Source of the DNA: Mycobacteriaceae bacterium
Lineage (GTDB): Bacteria > Actinomycetota > Actinomycetes > Mycobacteriales > Mycobacteriaceae
Length of the DNA: 64,000 nucleotides
Assembly (NCBI GenBank): GCA_028726465.1
Contig: JAQYQB010000007.1
Coordinates: forward strand, 1 to 64,000
Direction: 5' to 3'
The position numbers and the translations under genes are program-made. Shown here piece by piece: positions 57,919 through 64,000 of the stretch (position 1 is its first letter; each line of letters opens with the position of its first letter). The notes under the pieces were generated by a model. It was not told where the DNA came from. It saw nothing but the letters and a program-made list of their open reading frames with translations, and did not search any database.

Positions 57919-59774
57919 TACTTGTAATCCTCCTCGTCCTTGTCAGCGACCATCGGCGCGGACTGCGCCACGCCCATGAGAAATTCGCCGTTGGACTTGG
58001 TCTTCTTTAGCTGCTTGATGAGCAGGTCGATGGCCTGGTGGGAGTCCAGGGCCGCGAGGATGCGCCGCAGCTTAGTCATGATGCGCAGCTCCTCCGGCAC
58101 GAGCAACAGCTCGTCCTTACGGGTGCCCGAAGGGTTCACGTCGACGGCCGGGAAGACACGGCGCTCGGAGATGGAGCGGTCCAGCTTCAGCTCGGCGTTG
58201 CCGGTACCCTTGAACTCCTCGAAGATGACGTTGTCGCCGGTGGAACCGGTTTCCACCATGGCCGTGGCGATGATGGTCAGCGAGCCGCCGTTTTCGATGT
58301 TGCGGGCCGCGCCCAAGAAGCGCTTCGGCGGGTAGAGGGCATTGGAGTCGACACCACCGGACAGGATACGCCCGGAGGCCGGGGACGAGTTGTTGTACGC
58401 GCGGCCCAGGCGGGTGATGGAGTCCAGCAGAACGACGACGTCCTTGCCCTGCTCCACCAGGCGCTTGGCGCGCTCGATGGCCAGCTCGGCGACCGAGGTG
58501 TGCTCTGACGGCGGGCGGTCGAAGGTGGAGGCAATGACCTCGCCGTTGACCGAGCGCTGCATGTCGGTGACCTCTTCGGGGCGCTCGTCGACGAGCACCA
58601 CCATGAGGTAGCACTCCGGGTTGTTGATGGAGATCGCGTTGGCGATGTTCTGCAGGATGGTGGTCTTACCGGCCTTCGGCGGGGAGACGATGAGGGCGCG
58701 CTGGCCCTTACCAATCGGCATGATGAGGTCGATAACACGCGTGGTCAGGACCTTCGGGTCCGTTTCCAGGCGCAGCCGCTGGTTCGGGTACAGCGGGGTC
58801 AGCTTGGCAAAGTCCGGGCGCTGCTTCGCTTCTTCCGGATCCATACCGTTGACGGTATCGACGCGCACCAGCTGGTTGTACTTGCGGCGGTTGCGGCCGT
58901 TGCCGTGGGTGTGCGTGGCGCCGGCGACCTTGACCTGGCCGGTCACCGCGTCGCCGGAGCGCAGCCCCAGTCGGCGGACCAGGTTCTGGTTGACGAAGAC
59001 GTCCGAGTTCGCCGCGCGGTAGCCGGTGGTGCGCAGGAAGGCGACGTTGTTGTCGACTACCTCGAGGATTCCGCCGACGGCCTGCAGCTCATCGCCTTCG
59101 CGGATCTGCAGGTCGTTGCCACCCCCACGGTTGTCGTTGCCGCCGCCACGGTTGCGGCGGTTGCGGCGGTTGCGACGCCCGCGGCGGCCGCCGCGCTCGT
59201 CATCGTCGCCGTTGTTGCGGCGGTTGTTGTTGCCGCCGTTGTTGTTGCCATGGTTGCCGTTATTACCGCCGTTGCCGTTGTTGTTCCCGCCGTTGTTGCC
59301 GTTGCGGGAATCATCCTGGTTGTCGCGGTTGTCGCGGCCCTGGTCCTGGTTGTTGCCATTACCGTTGTTGCCGTCGTGATCGTCGCGCCCACCCCGGCGC
59401 GCGCGGTTACGGCGGGCCCGGCGAGCCTGGGCGCGGGATTCATAGCGCGGCTCGTCATTGCCGTTGTTCTTGTCGGCGTTCTTCTCGCCCTTCTTGTCGC
59501 TGTCGCCCTGATTGTCATCGCGGCGCGAGCTACGGTGATCGTCGCGTGGTGCGGCATCAGCGGCATCGTCAGCCTGGTTGGCCGGGGCCTCAGCCTTCGC
59601 CGGTTTAGCGGCCTTGGCGGCGGCCGGCTTCTTGCCGGTGGTAATTGCCTCGATGAGAGCGCCCTTGCGGAGAGCGCTGACGCCGCGCAGCCCCTTCTGG
59701 GCGGCAATTTCGCGCAGCTGTGGCAGCTTCAGGGATGCCAGTTCTTGAGGCGAGATATTCTCCGTATCGCTCAC
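57918..59774 (-). CDS. rho: Transcription termination factor Rho with Asn/Gly-rich insertion
   Basis: 618 residues against about 419 in E. coli. An N-terminal Rho domain ([34 protein letters not shown]) is followed by a disordered insert of about 160 residues: acidic/basic patches, an Arg-rich block (112-130), an Asn/Gly-rich tract (135-190; e.g. [19 protein letters not shown]) and a second Arg-rich block (194-218). After it come the cold-shock RNA-binding domain ([20 protein letters not shown]), P-loop PPKAGKTT, Walker [16 protein letters not shown] and the Q/R loops. Rho is a ring helicase that ends untranslated transcripts. GTG 59774 follows AAAGGA at 5 nt; a long structured leader lies upstream. 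Confidence 0.97.
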   Translation of the reverse strand: MSDTENISPQELASLKLPQLREIAAQKGLRGVSALRKGALIEAITTGKKPAAAKAAKPAKAEAPANQADDAADAAPRDDHRSSRRDDNQGDSDKKGEKNADKNNGNDEPRYESRAQARRARRNRARRGGRDDHDGNNGNGNNQDQGRDNRDNQDDSRNGNNGGNNNGNGGNNGNHGNNNGGNNNRRNNGDDDERGGRRGRRNRRNRRNRGGGNDNRGGGNDLQIREGDELQAVGGILEVVDNNVAFLRTTGYRAANSDVFVNQNLVRRLGLRSGDAVTGQVKVAGATHTHGNGRNRRKYNQLVRVDTVNGMDPEEAKQRPDFAKLTPLYPNQRLRLETDPKVLTTRVIDLIMPIGKGQRALIVSPPKAGKTTILQNIANAISINNPECYLMVVLVDERPEEVTDMQRSVNGEVIASTFDRPPSEHTSVAELAIERAKRLVEQGKDVVVLLDSITRLGRAYNNSSPASGRILSGGVDSNALYPPKRFLGAARNIENGGSLTIIATAMVETGSTGDNVIFEEFKGTGNAELKLDRSISERRVFPAVDVNPSGTRKDELLLVPEELRIMTKLRRILAALDSHQAIDLLIKQLKKTKSNGEFLMGVAQSAPMVADKDEEDYK

Positions 59775-60252
59775 GGAAGTCCTTTCGTCGCTTTTCCCAG
59801 CGGATGATTCTGGGTGCCCAGCGTGCCCGGTCGGGCGGTCGTGCCGCGTGTCACCGGGCCGGTGTTCCCACTCAGCTGGGTCTGCCGGCTAGGCACTCTG
59901 GAAATGACTGTGTAGTTAAAAGATAAAACTCTGGCTAGCCTGCCTGTACACCCCGCGGCACACTGTCTTGGACCTCGAGCTAACTCGAGGGCGCGCAGTG
60001 CCGGTGGGGACTGGAAGGGGCCCAATAGTCCGCGAGGGACCAGGTTGCCCTTCTTTTCCTCGGCAGGAACCACGTCGTCCCCTGCGGGCCGGCCTTAAAC
60101 CTTGCGCGATGTGCACGGCGTTGGCAGAACTAACCCATAAAAGCGCGCGGGCTGTGGTTCGACCCATTCTGCAGGGCCAAAGCCCAGGGACAACGCATCT
60201 CGACTGCACGAGCAGGCCCGAGCACATGATGCTTTACTGTTCAACTTAGGGC
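59775..60252 (-). promoter_or_regulatory. Long non-coding rho leader with a nested hairpin
   Basis: No gene is seen between rho and the acyl-CoA ligase apart from the repeat block at 60253. On the minus strand a nested hairpin occupies 59961-60000: outer CACTG/CAGTG and inner CCTCGAG-CTAA-CTCGAGG (59973-59990). A TATCTT-type hexamer is one possible -10 nearer to rho; earlier starts would give a leader of several hundred nt. Rho genes commonly autoregulate through their leaders, so this is a candidate for that; no T-tract follows the hairpin. Confidence 0.45.
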
Positions 60253-60294
60253 AGCTCACGTAGCTCAAACGCTCAAGCAGCTCAGCCAGTCTCA
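60253..60294 (+). repeat. 9-bp period AGCTCA repeat between rho and the acyl-CoA ligase gene
   Basis: AGCTCA or a close variant occurs at 60253, 60262, 60270 (CGCTCA), 60279 and 60288 (AGTCTCA), at 9-bp spacing. It lies in the divergent promoter region of rho and the acyl-CoA ligase. No known binding motif is recognised. Confidence 0.6.
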
Positions 60295-60372
60295 GACAGT
60301 ATAGCGCAAGAATTTGCCTTCTTCGGTACCGACCCCACCCCGGGGCCGAAGGAGGTGGCTATCATAGTGACC

Positions 60373-62157
60373 ATGCACTCCACCATGCAGGAAGTCCCGC
60401 TCAACATCTCCCGTATCTTGGAGCAGGGGGCGACCGTCCACAGCCAGACCAAGGTCACCACGTGGCACGGCGAGCACGCCCCCGACGGCGCCGGGGCGGC
60501 CGAGGAATGCACCTTCGCGGACATCGGCGCGCGGGCGGCGGCCTTTGCCCACGTGCTCCACGACGAGCTGGGCATCACCGGCGACGAGCGCGTCGGCTCT
60601 TTTCTGTGGAACTGCGCGGAGCACCTAGAGGTGATGTTCGCCGTTTCCTGCAAGGGCGCGGTCTTTACCCCGCTGAACAAACAGCTGATGAACGACCAGA
60701 TCCGGCATATCGTCAACCACGCCGAGATAGAGGTCATCGTCGCCGATCCGCGCCTGGCCCAGCAGCTGGGCGCGGTGCTGGCCGGCACCGAGACCGTCCG
60801 CGCGGTCGTCTTCACCGGCCCGGGCCGGGTGGAACACCTAAGCCCCTACTTCCCCCGCGGCGTGGAGGTCTACTCCTACGAAGCCCTGCTGGACGGGCAA
60901 TCGACCCGCTACGACTGGCCGGTCCTGGACGAGTCCGCGGCCGCGGCCCTGTGCTATTCCACCGGCACGACCGGCGCGCCCAAGGGCGTGGTCTACTCCC
61001 ACCGCTCCATTTATCTGGCCTCCATGTTGCTGCGCACCACAGACAGCCTGGCCATTACGCACGGCGAATCCTTCCTGTGCTGCATCCCCATCTACCACGT
61101 GTTGTCCTGGGGCGTGCCTTTTGCCGCCTTCATGACGGGCACCCCGCTCATCCTGCCGGACTCGGACGTCTCCGCGCCCACCCTGGCCAAGCTCATCGCC
61201 TCTACCCACCCACGTGTGGCGCACGGCGTGCCGACGATTTGGATCCAGCTCTTCGTCCACTACCTCCACCACCCGCCGGAGCGCATGTCGCTGACCGAGA
61301 TTTACGCCGGCGGCTCCCCCGTCCCGCCGCAGGTGATCAAGGTCTGGGAGGAGCGCTTCGGCGTCGACGTCGTGCACGTGTGGGGCATGGTGGAAACGAC
61401 CACCGTGGGCACCGTGGCGCGCCCGCCGCAGGGCGCCAGCGGCAACGCCCGCTGGGGCTACCGCATCTCCCAGGGCCGCTTCCCCACTAGCTTGGAATAC
61501 CGCGTGGTCAACGACGGGCAGGTGGTCTCCAAGACCGACCGCAACGCCGGCGAGATCCAGGTCCGCGGCAACCTGGTCACGGAGTCGTACTACCACTCGC
61601 CGGCCGCGGAGTCCGGCGGGGCGGCTTCCCAGTTCCGCGGCAAGCGCACCGAGGACGCGGCCAGCAAGTTCACCGCCGACGGCTGGCTGCGCACCGGCGA
61701 CGTCGGCTCGGTGACCAAGGACGGCTTCTTAACCATCGAGGACCGCGCCCGCGACGTCATCCGCTCCGGCGGCGAGTGGATCTACTCGGTCCAGCTGGAA
61801 AACCTCATCATGGCCGACGACCGGGTCATCGAGGCCGCCGTCATCGGCTACCCCGACAAGCAGTGGGGCGAGCGCCCGCTGGCGGTGACCGTCCTCCAGC
61901 ACGACATCGACCCGACCATCGAGACCGCGGAGAGCCTGCGCGAGAACCTGCGTTCCGAGCTACCCGGCTGGATGCTGCCGGAGTACTGGACGTTCATCAA
62001 GTCCATCGACAAGACCTCGGTGGGCAAGTTCGACAAGAAGGATCTGCGCTCCCACCTGGCCGAGGGCGAGTACAACATCATCCGCCTGGCCGGCCCGGGC
62101 GAGGCCAACCAGATTGATGACAACGCCACCCTCGATCCGGACCAGCGGCTGACCTAA
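60373..62157 (+). CDS. Fatty acid--CoA ligase (AMP-binding enzyme)
   Basis: 594 residues of the ANL superfamily. ATP motif YSTGTTGAPKGVVYSH, then AYAGGS/WGMVETT-like A5 region, DGWLRTGDVG with the hinge Asp, and the C-terminal KTSVGKFDKKDL Lys. The sequence STMQEVPLNISRILEQGATVH at the start is typical of the medium/long-chain acyl-CoA synthetases annotated fadD-like in corynebacteria. It activates a fatty acid to acyl-CoA via acyl-AMP; chain length is not predictable. I chose ATG 60373, with TATCAT (60360-60365) 7 nt upstream (leaderless). GTG 60367 and a GGAGG at 60351 give an alternative start. Confidence 0.9.
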   Translation: MHSTMQEVPLNISRILEQGATVHSQTKVTTWHGEHAPDGAGAAEECTFADIGARAAAFAHVLHDELGITGDERVGSFLWNCAEHLEVMFAVSCKGAVFTPLNKQLMNDQIRHIVNHAEIEVIVADPRLAQQLGAVLAGTETVRAVVFTGPGRVEHLSPYFPRGVEVYSYEALLDGQSTRYDWPVLDESAAAALCYSTGTTGAPKGVVYSHRSIYLASMLLRTTDSLAITHGESFLCCIPIYHVLSWGVPFAAFMTGTPLILPDSDVSAPTLAKLIASTHPRVAHGVPTIWIQLFVHYLHHPPERMSLTEIYAGGSPVPPQVIKVWEERFGVDVVHVWGMVETTTVGTVARPPQGASGNARWGYRISQGRFPTSLEYRVVNDGQVVSKTDRNAGEIQVRGNLVTESYYHSPAAESGGAASQFRGKRTEDAASKFTADGWLRTGDVGSVTKDGFLTIEDRARDVIRSGGEWIYSVQLENLIMADDRVIEAAVIGYPDKQWGERPLAVTVLQHDIDPTIETAESLRENLRSELPGWMLPEYWTFIKSIDKTSVGKFDKKDLRSHLAEGEYNIIRLAGPGEANQIDDNATLDPDQRLT

Positions 62158-62240
62158 AACCCGACGGGAAGGAATAGCTGACCTGCGCGTGCCGTTGTGG
62201 TTGGTAGTCCTGTCCGCACAACGCATAGAGTTGGGAGAAT

Positions 62241-63356
62241 ATGACTGACCGTTCTTCCGCCCCGAAGGTGCTGCTGCCCACCCCGCGCGTAGCCGGCCGC
62301 CCGCAGGCCGCCGCGGACCTGCCTCCCGCCGACGCGAACGGCAACCGGGCTTTGGTGGACAAATACGGTCGCGTCGCCCGGGATCTGCGCGTATCCCTGA
62401 CCGACCGCTGCAACCTGCGGTGCACCTACTGCATGCCCGCCGAGGGCCTGGATTGGATGCCTAACCAGCACAAGCTCGACGACGCCGAGACCATCCGGCT
62501 CATCCGCCTGGCCGTTGAGCGCCTGGGCATCCGGCAGGTCCGCTTCACCGGCGGCGAGCCGCTCCTGCGCAAGTCGCTGGCCGAGATCATCGCGGCCACC
62601 AAGAAGCTGCGCACCGACGAAGGCCGCGCCCCCAGCACGGCGCTGACGACGAACGGGCTGGGCATGGACAAGCGCATCGACGAGCTCAAGGCCGCCGGCC
62701 TGGACCGGGTCAATATTTCGCTGGACACCATCAACCACGCGGCCTACGCCGAGCTCACCCGCCGCGACCGGCTCGATTCCGTCTTCGCGGCTATCGATGC
62801 CACCCTCGCCGCCGGCCTCCACCCCGTCAAGATCAACGCCGTGGTCATGCCCGGTATCAACGACGGCGACATCGTCGAGCTGGCCGATTTCGCCCTGCAC
62901 AAGGGCGCGCAGCTGCGTTTTATCGAGCAGATGCCGCTGGGCCCGCGCGAGCAGTGGGATCGCTCGACCATGGTCACCGCGGACGACATCCTCGACCAGT
63001 TGAAATCCGCCTTCGATCTGCGCCCGGCCCGCGCCCCGCGCGGATCGGCGCCCGCCGCGCTCTGGGAGGCGACCTGCCCCGACGGCACGCGCGGCAAGCT
63101 GGGCATCATCGCCTCGGTCAGCCACCCCTTCTGCGGCGACTGCGACCGCACCCGCCTGACCACCGACGGCGCCGTGCGCAACTGCCTCTTCGGCAACTCG
63201 GAGACCTCCCTGCGCGATCTTATGCGCCAGGGCGCTTCCGACGAGGCGCTCATGGCCGCCTGGGCCGGAGAGATGTGGGCCAAGCTGCCCGGCCACGGCG
63301 TCAACGACGAGGGCTTCCTGCAGCCGGACCGGCCGATGTCCGCCATCGGCGGGTAG
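62241..63356 (+). CDS. moaA: GTP 3',8-cyclase MoaA
   Basis: 371 residues. Radical-SAM Cys57, Cys61 and Cys64 in DRCNLRCTYCMP; the second 4Fe-4S cluster at HPFCGDCDRTRLT and later NCLF; and the C-terminal GG (SAIGG) needed for activity. With MoaC it converts GTP to cyclic pyranopterin monophosphate, the first step of molybdenum cofactor synthesis. About 40 residues precede the usual MoaA start, and the first ones are low complexity. ATG 62241 follows GGGAGA; TAGAGT lies 9 nt upstream. moeA follows 22 bp downstream, so this is a small moa/moe cluster. Confidence 0.96.
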   Translation: MTDRSSAPKVLLPTPRVAGRPQAAADLPPADANGNRALVDKYGRVARDLRVSLTDRCNLRCTYCMPAEGLDWMPNQHKLDDAETIRLIRLAVERLGIRQVRFTGGEPLLRKSLAEIIAATKKLRTDEGRAPSTALTTNGLGMDKRIDELKAAGLDRVNISLDTINHAAYAELTRRDRLDSVFAAIDATLAAGLHPVKINAVVMPGINDGDIVELADFALHKGAQLRFIEQMPLGPREQWDRSTMVTADDILDQLKSAFDLRPARAPRGSAPAALWEATCPDGTRGKLGIIASVSHPFCGDCDRTRLTTDGAVRNCLFGNSETSLRDLMRQGASDEALMAAWAGEMWAKLPGHGVNDEGFLQPDRPMSAIGG

Positions 63357-63378
63357 CCACCTTAAGCTAGTACCCGTT

Positions 63379-64000
63379 ATGCACCATCCTTCTTCGTGCT
63401 CCGTCGCCGAGCATCTCTCCCGCATCCTCGGCCTCGTCGGGCCCCTCCCGGCCGTGGAGGTAGCCGCCGACGAGCTGACCAGCGGCCTGTTTTGCGCCGC
63501 CGATGCCACCTGCCGCATCCCCGTGCCCGCCTTCCACAACTCGGCCATGGACGGCTTCCTGGTCCACCGCGCCGACCTGGGTTCCGGCTCGGCCACGCTG
63601 CCGGTGCTCGGCGACGTGCCGGCCGGCAGCGCACCGCAAGAGGTGCCCGCGGGTGCGGCGGTGCGGATCATGACCGGCGCCCCCATCGCCGACCCGCTCG
63701 ATCCGGAGCTCGTGGTCGTGCCCGTAGAACTGACCAATATCCCCGCCGGGCCCACCCCGCTGCCGGAGACGGTCACCATCACCGGCGCGGATCCCGCCCG
63801 TCCCCACATCCGCCGGGCCGGCGATAACCTCGCCGTCGGGGACATCGCGGTTCGCGCCGGGTCCCGCGTGGACCCCGGCGTCATCGCCGCCTGCCACTCC
63901 GCGGGCCTTAACACACTGCCCGTGCACCGCACCCCGCGGGTGGCGGTGATTTCCACCGGCGACGAGCTCGTCAGCCTGGGCGACGGCCCCTGGTCGCTGG
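63379..64000 (+). CDS. moeA: Molybdopterin molybdenumtransferase MoeA, 3' truncated by window edge
   Basis: The frame is open from ATG 63379 to the end of the window (about 207 residues seen of an expected ~400). N-terminal MoeA region: PAFHNSAMDGFLV, then the IMTGAPI block and VAVISTGDELV, all diagnostic. MoeA inserts molybdate into adenylated molybdopterin. The start of the gene is 22 bp after moaA, on the same strand. TAAGCT (63363-63368) lies 10 nt upstream; no Shine-Dalgarno. The MogA-like domain and C-terminal part are outside the window. Confidence 0.94.
   Translation, partial: MHHPSSCSVAEHLSRILGLVGPLPAVEVAADELTSGLFCAADATCRIPVPAFHNSAMDGFLVHRADLGSGSATLPVLGDVPAGSAPQEVPAGAAVRIMTGAPIADPLDPELVVVPVELTNIPAGPTPLPETVTITGADPARPHIRRAGDNLAVGDIAVRAGSRVDPGVIAACHSAGLNTLPVHRTPRVAVISTGDELVSLGDGPWSL

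Noticed and set aside
58905..59807. 300-residue plus-strand ORF with Val/Ala-rich hydrophobic segments resembling a membrane protein
   Set aside because: It is the antisense image of the Asn/Gly-rich codons of rho; the hydrophobicity is an artefact of GTT/GCC repeats.
62154..63956. 600-residue minus-strand ORF
   Set aside because: Antisense to moaA and moeA; no domain seen.

Overview
The window is about 64 kb of high-GC chromosomal DNA from a Corynebacterium. Four things point there: the divergent lysG/lysE pair, the gatCA/pfkA/gatB neighbourhood, the glgE-glgB pair beside an ABC ATPase, and the order nucS - DUF2550 - atpCDGAHFEB - atpI - wecA - tsaC - prmC - prfA - rho. A DtxR-type iron box and many genes with a TANNNT -10 hexamer 6-8 nt before the start codon (the actinobacterial leaderless-mRNA layout) fit the same group. 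The species cannot be named from this sequence alone.

Layout. 1-2.1 kb: the 3' part of an HNH/DUF222 endonuclease-family gene and a DoxX membrane protein. 2.3-6.5 kb: a glutathionyl-hydroquinone-reductase-like GST, the lysine/arginine export pair lysG/lysE, and a YkvI-type membrane protein. 6.9-19.3 kb: gatB, pfkA, an MFS exporter, an iron-regulated siderophore-interacting flavoreductase, formamidase amiF, a secreted META-domain protein, gatCA, a TauE/SafE exporter and an ACT-domain protein. 19-28 kb: HAD phosphatase, ligA, DEDDh exonuclease, an AAA ATPase behind a 9-bp repeat array, a MetE-like protein, mnmA, a spermidine-synthase-like protein and a secreted GH25 lysozyme. 28-35 kb: an aminoacyl-phosphatidylglycerol-synthase-like protein overlapped by a membrane esterase gene, a cysteine desulfurase and etfBA. 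35-42.5 kb: THUMP-like methyltransferase, Nudix hydrolase, ABC ATPase, glgE and glgB. 42.5-54 kb: a TPR/thioredoxin-fold protein, small conserved genes, the mismatch endonuclease nucS, and the F1Fo ATP synthase operon with an AtpI-like gene. 54-64 kb: wecA, tsaC, prmC, prfA, rho (tightly coupled), then a fatty acyl-CoA ligase, moaA and the 5' part of moeA.

How genes work together. GatCA and GatB form one tRNA amidotransferase from two separated loci. The cysteine desulfurase can supply sulfur to MnmA for tRNA 2-thiolation. GlgE and GlgB build branched alpha-glucan from maltose 1-phosphate. LysG should activate lysE. The esterase and the aminoacyl-lipid synthase probably make and remove aminoacylated membrane lipids. 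MoaA and MoeA belong to molybdenum cofactor synthesis. Rho, RF1 and PrmC (which methylates RF1) are linked by start/stop overlaps.

I found no CRISPR array, prophage, IS element, rRNA, tRNA or biosynthetic cluster; the region is mostly core genome. The points most worth a second look are regulatory or architectural: MtrA-like 9-bp direct repeats before two exported-protein genes; a DtxR box abutting a start codon; a GF glycine zipper on the siderophore-interacting protein; an Asn/Gly-rich insertion in Rho with a structured leader; a 9-bp repeat array before an uncharacterised ATPase; and the aminoacyl-lipid gene pair.
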